Shown: one piece after another, positions 1 through 6,781 of the stretch
Position numbering within the stretch: the first letter of the stretch is position 1
Layout: each line of letters opens with the position of its first letter
Source: Treponema sp.
GTDB lineage: Bacteria; Spirochaetota; Spirochaetia; Treponematales; Breznakiellaceae
Length of the DNA stretch: 8,688 nucleotides
Assembly: GCA_031284105.1 (NCBI GenBank)
Contig: JAITAN010000115.1
Location: 1-8,688 of the forward strand
Reading direction: 5' to 3'
Made by a program: the position numbers and the translations under genes
Notes under the pieces: model-generated
Told to the model about the DNA's origin: nothing
The model's database searches: none
The model's input: the letters and a program-made list of their open reading frames with translations, nothing else

Positions 1-123
1 TTTCCGGCGGCCGAAGGGATTTCGAGGGATTTGCACCCGCTATGACAAACTTGCCCGTATCTTTTCCGCTTGTATCTATCTCGCTTGTATTTGTATTGCT
101 TTGCCTTGTGTGAACACGCCCTA
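1..123 (+). mobile_element. Right end of an IS5-family insertion sequence (partial)
   Basis: This is the 3' end of an insertion sequence whose rest lies left of the window. It contains the transposase C-terminus and ends in the TIR TGTGAACACGCCC (109-121), followed by TA, a plausible target dinucleotide. The outward-reading end is therefore GGGCGTGTTCACA. The same 15-bp string including TA occurs inverted at 6703-6717, which confirms that it is a mobile-element end and not chance. IS5-family elements with TA or TNA targets are established; the subgroup cannot be assigned from this fragment. Confidence 0.75.
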
Positions 124-124
124 A
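2..124 (+). CDS. IS5-family transposase, C-terminal 40 residues (5' end outside window)
   Basis: The open frame from base 2 encodes 40 residues and stops at TAA (122-124). The stretch CTRYDKLARIFSACIYLACI (residues 11-30) matches the usual C-terminus of IS5-family DDE transposases (pattern TRYxKLARxFxAxxxLAxxxI). This tail follows the RNase-H-like catalytic domain, whose last conserved acidic residue would lie left of the window. The frame continues through the terminal inverted repeat. The stop codon is completed by the TA at the insertion junction plus the next flanking A, so the last residues (VNTP) are encoded by the TIR itself. Whether the full transposase is intact cannot be seen. The family call rests on motif recognition only. 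Confidence 0.72.
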   Translation, partial: FRRPKGFRGICTRYDKLARIFSACIYLACICIALPCVNTP

Positions 125-142
125 TCAACGGCCTGTTCACAC
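109..142. repeat. IS right TIR facing a second, divergent TIR-like sequence
   Basis: TGTGAACACGCCC (109-121) is the right TIR of the upstream IS. Eight bases further on, GGCCTGTTCACAC (130-142) resembles the opposite end of the same element type (compare GGGCGTGTTCACA). GTGTGAACA (108-116) and TGTTCACAC (134-142) are perfect 9-bp inverted matches. The order right end, short spacer, left end is what tandem insertions or an IS circle junction would give. It could also be a decayed older copy. No transposase coding follows the second end. Confidence 0.5.
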
Positions 143-180
143 GACTCTTCGTTTGATAGAGCTTATACGCGGCAGGTAGG

Positions 181-229
181 GTGTGGCAGGTCTAACCTAT
201 AAGGGGGTCTGGTGTGGTAGGCTAGACCT
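181..229. repeat. Imperfect 18-bp direct repeat pair with internal dyad
   Basis: GTGTGGCAGGTCTAACCT (181-198) and GTGTGGTAGGCTAGACCT (212-229) are related copies 31 bases apart. AGGTCTA (188-194) and TAGACCT (223-229) are also perfect 7-bp inverted matches, so the RNA could fold. The function is unknown. The pair sits just before the 23-bp array and may belong to the same repetitive locus. Confidence 0.45.
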
Positions 230-246
230 CTCTTGGTATATGGACG

Positions 247-440
247 GGTGATCACCTACCATTCGGGCAGATGAAATATCTTGTGCAAGCTGGTGAAATA
301 TCTTCACACGGACGGGTGAAACACCTTAATCATACCGGATCAAACGCCTTGATCGTCCCTAATCAAATGCCATGTACCGCACGGCGCAAATACTTTGTGT
401 AAAACGGGAGAAAGACCTTCATAGGACTGGTGAAGACATT
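247..440. repeat. Degenerate tandem array, 9 units of 22-23 bp
   Basis: A core close to GGTGAAATACCTT recurs with near-constant spacing. Core starts are about 247, 270, 292, 315, 338, 361, 384, 407 and 429. Examples are GGTGAAATATCTT (292), GGTGAAACACCTT (315) and GATCAAACGCCTT (338). A central AAA is kept in seven of nine units. Some cores are dyads: GGTGATCACC (247-256) is a perfect palindrome, and GGTG-AAA-CACC (315-325) has 4-bp arms. The 9-10 bases between cores vary more but often end in ACG or CCG just before the core. The period is not a multiple of three, so an amino-acid repeat is unlikely. A further decayed unit may lie at about 222-234. Possible roles include protein-binding iterons or a structured transcript; none can be assigned. 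Confidence 0.7.
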
Positions 441-559
441 GTGCAGAGTGAGTATTAGCCTAACACGCGGGCGGGTGCGTGCATGTCTAAAGACGGAGCG
501 AACGGTATGGCGAGGTTGGGATGCGAGCGTCCCGCCTGCCATGATACGAATACATACAA

Positions 560-594
560 GTCTGTTTCAAAAAGCAAAAAGCGTTGAAACAGGC
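560..594. repeat. Inverted repeat, 9-bp perfect arms
   Basis: CTGTTTCAA (562-570) pairs with TTGAAACAG (584-592) around a 13-base A-rich loop. In RNA the stem extends by a G-U and a G-C pair. No T tract follows on either strand, so it is not a classical intrinsic terminator. The two arms facing each other resemble a pair of short element ends, but no transposase or target duplication supports that. Confidence 0.45.
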
Positions 595-602
595 TCTAAA
601 AC

Positions 603-620
603 TAGAGCGAATTCACTCTA
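603..620. repeat. 18-bp imperfect palindrome centred on GAATTC
   Basis: TAGAG-C-GAATTC-A-CTCTA is self-complementary except for one pair. A 6-bp hairpin GCTCTA (593-598) / TAGAGC (603-608) overlaps it. Possibly an operator or a remnant of a decayed element; nothing nearby decides between these. Confidence 0.35.
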
Positions 621-765
621 ACGTTAAGAGAGGAAAGGGAAGAGTCGAGGAGGATGGAACACGAAGAGAGTGGACTACTTTTTACAATTTTATTGCGAAT
701 CATTCGTACACACGTTTTTCTATCACTTACAGGTTAAAGAAGCGAGTTTAAGGCAACGGTTAACG

Positions 766-2088
766 CTACCGTCCCACGCCAACGTACGTGAGACCCATTC
801 TTTCAACATCTCCCCGCTTGTAGATATTCCGCAAATCAAAGAAGTAAGGGAGCGTGAGCAATTCCTTTATTTTATTCAAATCAAGGTTTCTGAATTGGTT
901 CCACGGCGTAAGTATGACAAGCGCATCCGCGCCCCTTGCCGCTTCGTACTCGCTGCGAGTAAACGTTATCGAATCCTGAATACCGGCAAGACGCCATTCC
1001 GCTTCTTCCATTGCGGCGGGATCAAAAAGGCGCAATCTCACGCCCGATTCCACAAGTCTTTCACAAATGGTAATGGCGGGGGACTCCCGCATGTCATCGG
1101 TGTTCTGCTTGAACGCCAGTCCTAACACGGCGATGATTTTTCCGCGTATATCGCCCATTTCCGCCTTGATCTTCTCTATCATGCGGAGTTTCTGTCTTTC
1201 ATTAGCGGTAATCGCTGCTTCGATAAGCGACATTGGTTCGCCGTGTTCCTTGCCGATTCGCGCCAGCGCCAAGGTGTCTTTGGGGAAACATGACCCGCCG
1301 TAACCGGGACCCGGGTGGAGGAATTTGGAACCTATGCGTCCGTCTTTGCCCACGGCTTTGGCGACATCCTGTACATCCGCTCCCGTTTTCTCGCACAAAT
1401 TCGCAACCTCGTTGATAAAGGTTATCTTCAACGCCAAAAAAGCGTTAGATGCATATTTTATCATTTCCGCAGATTCAAGATTCGTTTCGATGTACGGCGT
1501 TTCATTGAGATACAACGGACGGTAAACTTCTTTCATAAGGGAGCGGGCTTTTACGCTTTCCGTACCGATAACCACGCGATCCGGATGGGTAAAATCATAT
1601 ACGGCGGTACCTTCGCGCAAGAATTCGGGGTTTGAAACCACCTCAAATGGAGCTACCGCTCCTCGCCGTGTAAGCTCTTCTTGTATCCATGTCCGTACCT
1701 TACGTCCCGTCCCGATTGGAACGGTGCTTTTGTCAACAATAACCGTCCACTTCTCAATGACGCGTCCGATTTCTCGTGCAACGGCTTCCACATACTGCAA
1801 GTCCGCGTTCCCGTCATCCGCGGGCGGAGTGCCGACCGCAATGAACACCACCTCGCTTGCCGCTACTGCGCCGGAAAGGTCCGTGGTAAAAGACAGTCGC
1901 TTCGCTTGAATGTTTCTTACCGCGACATCCTCAAGTCCCGGCTCAAAAATCGGTATGATCCCTTTCTTGAGCGATTCGATCTTTTCTCTGTTGCTATCAA
2001 CACACACGACCATATTGCCGAAATCCGCAAGACACGCTCCCGATACGGAGCCTACGTATCCTGTTCCTATCATTGCAATAGTTACCAT
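766..2088 (-). CDS. ugd: UDP-glucose 6-dehydrogenase
   Basis: Catalyses the NAD-dependent two-step oxidation of UDP-glucose to UDP-glucuronate in the cytoplasm, supplying acidic sugars for capsule, exopolysaccharide or other surface glycans. The 440-residue length is normal for bacterial Ugd. The N-terminal Rossmann motif is GTGYVG (residues 8-13). SNPEFLREG (152-160), the catalytic-domain lysine in KYASNAFLALK (K211) and the nucleophilic cysteine in GGSCFPKD (C267) are all present. The C-terminal UDP-binding domain shows FKQNTDDMRESPA (326-338). The ATG is preceded by AGGAAG at 2096-2101, overlapping the stop of the ABC gene only 11 bases upstream, so the two are co-transcribed and probably coupled. 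It is the last gene of the operon. A related nucleotide-sugar 6-dehydrogenase acting on another UDP-hexose is possible, but the match to the UDP-glucose enzyme is strong. Confidence 0.95.
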   Translation of the reverse strand: MVTIAMIGTGYVGSVSGACLADFGNMVVCVDSNREKIESLKKGIIPIFEPGLEDVAVRNIQAKRLSFTTDLSGAVAASEVVFIAVGTPPADDGNADLQYVEAVAREIGRVIEKWTVIVDKSTVPIGTGRKVRTWIQEELTRRGAVAPFEVVSNPEFLREGTAVYDFTHPDRVVIGTESVKARSLMKEVYRPLYLNETPYIETNLESAEMIKYASNAFLALKITFINEVANLCEKTGADVQDVAKAVGKDGRIGSKFLHPGPGYGGSCFPKDTLALARIGKEHGEPMSLIEAAITANERQKLRMIEKIKAEMGDIRGKIIAVLGLAFKQNTDDMRESPAITICERLVESGVRLRLFDPAAMEEAEWRLAGIQDSITFTRSEYEAARGADALVILTPWNQFRNLDLNKIKELLTLPYFFDLRNIYKRGDVERMGLTYVGVGR

Positions 2089-2099
2089 TTTCTCTCTTC

Positions 2100-3887
2100 C
2101 TATGCTCCATCAGCCATTTTTCTGAATATTTTGTTTTTTTGATACAATTCTTCGTAATTGCCGCTATCAACAATAACACCCTTATCCATCATGTAAATAA
2201 CATCGCAATTTTTTACCGTAGTGATACGGTGCGCTATCATAATGATGGTCTTTTTATGTCCGATTCGTTTGATAGCGTCCATGATCGCCGCTTCTGTAAC
2301 CCCGTCCAATGCGCTTGTCGCCTCGTCGAGTATCAGCACCGATGGGTTATGGTACACGGCGCGGGCAATGCCGATACGCTGGCGTTGCCCGCCTGAAAGA
2401 CGAATTCCCCGTTCCCCAATCACGGTATCATACCCCTGCTCCAGCTCATGCAGTACAAAATCGTGGATATTCGCAATTCTCGCCGAATTAATAACCGCCT
2501 TATCGTCTATTTTATCAGGCGCAATGCCAAACGCTATGTTGTTCCGTATGGTATCGTCCATTAAATAGATAGATTGCGGCACATACCCCAGATTCATCTG
2601 CCAACTTTTCCGGTTTTCATCGGTTATTTCAACATCGTCAATAAAAATCGTACCCTGTTGAGGCTCCAGAAGTCCCAGCATTATATCAATAAAAGTAGTT
2701 TTTCCGCATCCTGTTGAACCGACCAACGCAATTGAGGTATTGGCTTTTATACACAGACTTTGATTTTTAATCACTGTTTTTTTAGCATTCGGATAGGAAA
2801 ATGTGATGTTCTCGAATCTGATGCTGTTGTGAAAATCCAGTCTCGGCATAGCACTGGAGATCGGTTTTCCATTGGGAAGTTCAACCAGCGTACGGTACAG
2901 CTTATCTACAGTCGTCTTATTATAGCGCAAGCCGGTGAAGCACCGGTAAATTTTCTGTAAATTCGGCAACAACCGGTATGCGCCGAAAGCGTAAATAGTC
3001 AATGACGGCAGGAAAACCTCTAAAGCCTGCCCCGATGCTATCATAATGACAATAATGCCGATAATGCTGCTGAACGCAACCGTCTCCAGCAAGAATTTCG
3101 GGAGGTCGGAAACCGTTTCATTTACCGCAGTGTTTCTTGCCACTTTTTTTAACGGGACGCTGAAAAGGTCTAGAAACACTTTTTCCTTTCCCAGTATTTT
3201 TACATCTTTTATCCCGCCGAATGTTTCAAGAACATATTTATTCTTGAGAACGCTCAAAGCGTACCGTTCCTTTCCTTTTCGATCAAGAAATTTTCTTACC
3301 GTATAGAAAATAAAAATATACAATAAAGAAAAAACAACACTGATTATCACCGCGAGAAGAGGATTTACCATAACCAGCAAAACAATAACTGAAAGAGATA
3401 TTATCAAACTTGCAATGAGGTTTAGAATATTGAGCAAAACACTGGTAACAAAATTATTTACTTCATTCAAAATTTGCTGGGTTATTAATGCGGTATTTGT
3501 ATTTAGAAAAAAGATATACGGCTGCCTCAAGTACTTTTCAAAAAGCCTCATCGAAATAGAATAATTTCTCTTTCCCGTATATGAATAAAGAGTGTAGTGA
3601 ATAAAAGAGAGAGAGAGGTTGCTTAATGCCATAACGATCACAACGGCAATGCCGAAAACAATAATAAATTGCGAATCCGAAGAAAAATTAAAGAAGACAT
3701 ATATTTTCTCTAAATAAACATTGCTGTGGATCATGCCGGCGTTTGAGATCATGGCTATAAACGGACCAACGGAACCTATTCCAACTAATTCGATAACTCC
3801 CATGATAAGAATCAGAAAAAAAATTACAATGAGCTGCTTTTTCTCGCGGCTATCAAGAATGTCGAAAACAAGTTTAAAATCCAGCAT
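2100..3887 (-). CDS. ABC exporter (fused permease/ATPase), PglK-like glycan flippase type
   Basis: Half-transporter of 595 residues, expected to dimerise in the inner membrane. The N-terminal half has about six hydrophobic segments (near residues 18-46, 72-98, 150-172, 174-198, 266-286 and 288-306). The ATPase half shows Walker A GSTGCGKTT (390-398), a Q-loop glutamine (Q438), signature LSGGQ (497-501), Walker B VLILDE (517-522), D-loop SALD (525-528) and the switch histidine (H553). All are intact, so the ATPase should be active. The sequences IMGVIELVGIGSVGPFI (28-44) and ETFGGIKDVKILGKEK (221-236) resemble PglK/WlaB-type exporters that flip lipid-linked oligosaccharides. The following ugd gene supports a glycan substrate. 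The specific substrate is inference; a lipid or peptide exporter is the alternative. The start ATG follows GAGGAAGAAGGGAG, 27 bases after the barrel gene. Confidence 0.88.
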   Translation of the reverse strand: MLDFKLVFDILDSREKKQLIVIFFLILIMGVIELVGIGSVGPFIAMISNAGMIHSNVYLEKIYVFFNFSSDSQFIIVFGIAVVIVMALSNLSLSFIHYTLYSYTGKRNYSISMRLFEKYLRQPYIFFLNTNTALITQQILNEVNNFVTSVLLNILNLIASLIISLSVIVLLVMVNPLLAVIISVVFSLLYIFIFYTVRKFLDRKGKERYALSVLKNKYVLETFGGIKDVKILGKEKVFLDLFSVPLKKVARNTAVNETVSDLPKFLLETVAFSSIIGIIVIMIASGQALEVFLPSLTIYAFGAYRLLPNLQKIYRCFTGLRYNKTTVDKLYRTLVELPNGKPISSAMPRLDFHNSIRFENITFSYPNAKKTVIKNQSLCIKANTSIALVGSTGCGKTTFIDIMLGLLEPQQGTIFIDDVEITDENRKSWQMNLGYVPQSIYLMDDTIRNNIAFGIAPDKIDDKAVINSARIANIHDFVLHELEQGYDTVIGERGIRLSGGQRQRIGIARAVYHNPSVLILDEATSALDGVTEAAIMDAIKRIGHKKTIIMIAHRITTVKNCDVIYMMDKGVIVDSGNYEELYQKNKIFRKMADGA

Positions 3888-3914
3888 TTCTCCCTTCTTC
3901 CTCTCTTTTTCTTC

Positions 3915-5519
3915 TTAATAATGGTGTCCTACACCAATAAATATTTCATCGTACAACGGCATTTTTCCGGTTTCAATTATTTTGTTTAGATTATAGCCGA
4001 CACTTATGCGCAAATAAAAACTGCGCCATGTAAGCGGAAAGGCGATAAATTCAAAACCGGATGAGCAAATCGGTTTTGATAAAAAGTAAGCGTCCTTCCA
4101 CTCTGTATATCTTCCCTTGGACCAGGAAACATCTTGTTTCCCGTGTAGAAGCGCCGCGTCAATAAACGGCGAAACATGGAAATCAAAGTTAAAATAACGC
4201 AACGCTCTCACACCGAACCATTCTGACGGCACAAAATGCAGAATTTGAAGAGGGAAATCCGCGCTTAATACGAGCATAAAGTCGGTGTTTTCCGCTATAA
4301 GCGTACTGTCTCTTATACCGCGGAGTTTGTCCCCAACCTCAGTATATGCAGGGTACTGTCCGTCAAGAAAATTATTGGTAAATACCCACTGGTTAAACGA
4401 CAACCGCCCGGAAATGCCGAAAAAAGAAGTGATTTTTTTATATGCCAGAGTGGAAACATTATAATTAACATCCCAATCGTTTCTATGCATGTTATAAGTA
4501 TTTGTATTGCCGATGGAGACCTCCAACCCGTTCCGGTAATTTTCAAACCAATTTATTTTTCCAAAACCGAGGGTATGCGAAAGCTTTGTTTCTGGACCTT
4601 TTCTTAGTTCATCCTGTTCCGTGAAATTGTAATTGATTTTTTGGGTAATTTTTGGGGTATACGTTAATTCTCCAAAATCGCCGATTTTTAGTCCTAACGG
4701 TATTTTCCACGAGGCGTACAATGCGCTTGACATGTAAAACGGAACGAATTCGCCGAAGTTATCCTGATATGCAGCGCCGTTTTCTTCACTGAAAATAAAA
4801 CTTTGCTCAAAACCGAGTGTAATTGTTGTTTTTTTCCAAGGGATATCCATTGAAATACCGGTGGTATTTTTATAATAAAGAGGCTCTCCAAAAGTGTAGC
4901 TAAAGTCATGATCAAAATTGAAATTCCAGTGAAATCCTTTGAATCTAAACGGCGTATCCGAATCGATGCCGATGGTTATGGCTCCTTCGCTCCATGTAAT
5001 GTTATTACCCTGCATCTGCTCCTCATCAAGCATATAGCCGATATCCAGACGCAAGGGCTGCATAGTGCCTAGAAAATTGTAATCTCTGATCTTTAATTCC
5101 AAATCAAGCCCGTCGCTGGTGCTGTATTTCGGCTCAGGCAACATGATAAAATTCCGTGTATCTACGGTTTCTACCACAAGATAAACCGGAATTCTGTTTT
5201 CACCGTCTTCGGGTTCCCCCATAGTATAGGTAATACGCGTCGATTCCAGTACCCGTGTATTTAAAAGCAGTTGTTCTTTGTCATGGATATATTTTTCCAG
5301 TCTTGTTTTTCCTATTATTTCTTCACCTTCGTTGATTTGCGCAATATAGGACACGGCCCACGGCTTGGTACGTCCCGTTATCTGGAATAGTGCGCTCTTG
5401 ATATAAAAAACCGTATATTCTTCATCAGCGCCTTCCCGATCTTGAGCATATATTGGAAAGATCAGGAAATAAGAGAATAAGAAATACAAGAAAAAAAGGA
5501 GGGGATTTTTTTTATTCAT
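3915..5519 (-). CDS. Omp85/BamA-like outer-membrane beta-barrel protein with one POTRA-like domain
   Basis: A 534-residue predicted outer-membrane protein. Residues 1-25 form a signal peptide (lysines, a long hydrophobic run, likely cleavage after IYA). Residues about 38-120 look like a single POTRA domain, including LEKYIHDKEQLLLNTRVLES (74-93) and a following beta strand (VYLVVETVDT). RDYNFLGT (145-152) matches the segment that opens the Omp85 barrel. The rest alternates polar and hydrophobic residues and is rich in aromatics. LRGIR (399-403), followed by a strand ending SADFP, is positioned like the conserved loop-6 RGF/Y motif of Omp85 proteins. The chain ends in an aromatic residue (HHY), usual for barrels. 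BamA itself has several POTRA domains, so this is a smaller paralogue of unknown client. The ATG overlaps the aroB stop (ATGA), with GGAG at 5527-5530. A role in moving a surface glycan or protein is inference. Confidence 0.8.
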   Translation of the reverse strand: MNKKNPLLFFLYFLFSYFLIFPIYAQDREGADEEYTVFYIKSALFQITGRTKPWAVSYIAQINEGEEIIGKTRLEKYIHDKEQLLLNTRVLESTRITYTMGEPEDGENRIPVYLVVETVDTRNFIMLPEPKYSTSDGLDLELKIRDYNFLGTMQPLRLDIGYMLDEEQMQGNNITWSEGAITIGIDSDTPFRFKGFHWNFNFDHDFSYTFGEPLYYKNTTGISMDIPWKKTTITLGFEQSFIFSEENGAAYQDNFGEFVPFYMSSALYASWKIPLGLKIGDFGELTYTPKITQKINYNFTEQDELRKGPETKLSHTLGFGKINWFENYRNGLEVSIGNTNTYNMHRNDWDVNYNVSTLAYKKITSFFGISGRLSFNQWVFTNNFLDGQYPAYTEVGDKLRGIRDSTLIAENTDFMLVLSADFPLQILHFVPSEWFGVRALRYFNFDFHVSPFIDAALLHGKQDVSWSKGRYTEWKDAYFLSKPICSSGFEFIAFPLTWRSFYLRISVGYNLNKIIETGKMPLYDEIFIGVGHHY

Positions 5520-6664
5520 ATTACTTCTCCGCCGATGATACGGACTATTCTTTCAATCTCCATTTTTTCCTCCTTTTCAATGGCAATAGCAATACAGCTA
5601 TTTCGGTCCGGTACGATAAAGGTGAGCTTATCCGCTTTCTTTTTTTTATCATTGAACAGCGCGGCCATAAAACGCCCGGTTTCTTCCATACACGAATGGG
5701 GCGCTCTTGTCTCATAACCGAAAGAAACTAAAAGCCGCATAATTTTTTCAGCACGTTCCGGCTCCGTTATGCCGAGCGACCGCCCCAGATCGCAGGCGCG
5801 CGCGATCCCCCACGCCACGGCCTCGCCGTGGGTAAGGCTTCCCAGTCCGACGGAAACTTCCAAGGCATGACCAAAGGTATGTCCCAGATTCAAAAGAACG
5901 CGCCGGGTTCCCGTCTCTTTCGGATCCGCTTCAACGATGCGTCCCTTTATTTCGACTGCCTTTGCTATACATGCGAGCAGTTCAGAGCGCAAAACGATGT
6001 CTCGCAAAACGCTTGTTGGAAAATTCGGTGAAACGAAAGCGTCTTTCAGCCCTCCGATGCGGTCAAGGAAATCATCATTACTATCCAAAATAGCGGTCTT
6101 TATGAGTTCCGCAAACCCCGATTTCCATTCCCGCATGGGCAATGTGGACAGCGTTTCCAGCGGCATGATGATGAGTGGACTTGGATAAAAGGTTCCGGCA
6201 AAATTCTTTATGTTAAAAAGGTTAAAGCCGGTTTTGCCGCCGGCCGCGGCGTCAACCATACCCAACAAGGTAGTGGACACAAGCGCGAGTTTCGCGCCGC
6301 GCATATACACTGAAGCGGCAAATGCCGTCATATCGGTTATCACGCCGCCTCCTACGCCTATGAATACGCCGTCTCTTCCGAGACCCGCATCTTTTGCCGC
6401 TTTAAGGATTTTTTCAACATGTGCCCAATTCTTGGCGGTTTCTCCTGCGGGCAGCACACATATCCCGCATACCTGTAATGTGTTTTGATCCCCGCTGTTT
6501 TGTATCTGTCCTTTACCGGCGATACTCGCCGCAATACCGGTGGTATTCTCATCACAAACAAGCACGCATGAAGAAACGCTGCCGATTATGGAACGAATAC
6601 TATGAATAGATTCTTCTATATGAATCTCTGATACAACGGTACCAAAAGTAAATGTTACATTCAT
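5516..6664 (-). CDS. aroB: 3-dehydroquinate synthase
   Basis: Converts the heptulosonate DAHP to 3-dehydroquinate in the cytoplasm (shikimate pathway, step 2), using NAD+ and a divalent metal. Numbering from the ATG at 6664 (382 residues), visible motifs are GVGGGVITDMTAFAASVYMR (103-122), VDAAAGGKTGFN (137-148), the metal ligand Glu in GFAELIK (E186), LNLGHTFGHALE (257-268, ligand H262 and catalytic H266), LTHGEAV (277-283, ligand H279) and the C-terminal DKKKK (339-343). The family's key residues are all present. An in-frame GTG at 6685 would add 7 residues; I prefer the ATG because MNVTFTFG aligns with the usual AroB N-terminus and the promoter puts the transcript start near 6687. Neither start has a clear Shine-Dalgarno. 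First gene of the operon; it ends in a 4-base overlap with the barrel gene. Confidence 0.93.
   Translation of the reverse strand: MNVTFTFGTVVSEIHIEESIHSIRSIIGSVSSCVLVCDENTTGIAASIAGKGQIQNSGDQNTLQVCGICVLPAGETAKNWAHVEKILKAAKDAGLGRDGVFIGVGGGVITDMTAFAASVYMRGAKLALVSTTLLGMVDAAAGGKTGFNLFNIKNFAGTFYPSPLIIMPLETLSTLPMREWKSGFAELIKTAILDSNDDFLDRIGGLKDAFVSPNFPTSVLRDIVLRSELLACIAKAVEIKGRIVEADPKETGTRRVLLNLGHTFGHALEVSVGLGSLTHGEAVAWGIARACDLGRSLGITEPERAEKIMRLLVSFGYETRAPHSCMEETGRFMAALFNDKKKKADKLTFIVPDRNSCIAIAIEKEEKMEIERIVRIIGGEVI
5520..5530 (-). promoter_or_regulatory. Ribosome binding site for the barrel gene, inside the aroB 3' end
   Basis: On the minus strand GGAGAAGTAAT directly precedes the ATG at 5519. The GGAG core (5527-5530) lies 7 bases from the start and within the last codons of aroB. 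With the ATGA stop/start overlap this predicts translational coupling. Confidence 0.65.
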
Positions 6665-6686
6665 ATTATTTATATATAATACCACA

Positions 6687-6723
6687 TTCTACGATTAAAT
6701 ACTAGGGCGTGTTCACATGTCAA
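6687..6723 (-). promoter_or_regulatory. Sigma70-type promoter for the aroB operon, built in an IS-end palindrome
   Basis: Reading the minus strand, TTGACA (6723-6718) is a perfect -35 box and TTTAAT (6699-6694) a 5/6 match to -10, with an 18-base spacer. Transcription should begin near 6687, about 22 bases before the aroB ATG. The -35 lies inside the 32-bp palindrome of IS ends, so an element supplies part of the promoter. It could be read from this hybrid site only if the element is stable here; an older promoter further upstream is not ruled out. Confidence 0.6.
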
Positions 6724-6733
6724 CACGCCCTAG
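6702..6733. mobile_element. Minimal IS remnant or MITE-like palindrome (two inward-facing TIRs)
   Basis: A 32-bp dyad with 12-bp perfect arms (CTAGGGCGTGTT / AACACGCCCTAG), one mismatched pair (6714/6721) and a palindromic centre ACATGT. The left half contains TAGGGCGTGTTCACA (6703-6717), the exact reverse complement of the left-flank IS end at 109-123. The right half, read on the minus strand, is GGGCGTGTTGACA, one base different. TA lies outside each end, as expected for a TA target. The simplest reading is an IS whose whole interior was deleted, leaving both ends. As RNA it would form a strong hairpin, but no T tract follows. Confidence 0.65.
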
Positions 6734-6781
6734 GGCGGGACAGGCCCGGCATGGTCATAGAATGACGCGGTCATAAGACCG

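Larger units (their letters stand above)
143..765. other. Gene-poor intergenic region with repeats
   Basis: I find no convincing gene in this stretch. Short open frames lack ribosome binding sites and recognisable protein features. What it holds is repetitive: an 18-bp direct repeat pair (181-229), a degenerate tandem array (247-440), and dyads at 560-594 and 603-620. Near the end it is AT-rich (670-720). The minus-strand operon terminates somewhere here. After the ugd stop the minus strand shows no hairpin followed by a T tract, so no intrinsic terminator can be named. Confidence 0.6.

Noticed and set aside
247..440. CRISPR array, or TIGR-type guide array
   Set aside because: Cores are only 13 bp and strongly degenerate, spacers are 9-10 bp and partly similar to each other, the period is 22-23 bp, and no Cas or Tas gene is in the window.
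430..621. 63-codon open frame starting GTG in the left intergenic region
   Set aside because: No ribosome binding site, starts inside the tandem array, and the product is basic and low in recognisable features.
695..775. Intrinsic terminator after ugd on the minus strand
   Set aside because: Only short 5-bp stems (756-772 and 696-706), neither followed by a T tract in the direction of transcription.
670..1125. 151-codon plus-strand frame overlapping the 3' end of ugd
   Set aside because: It is antisense to a clearly conserved enzyme domain and has no start signals.
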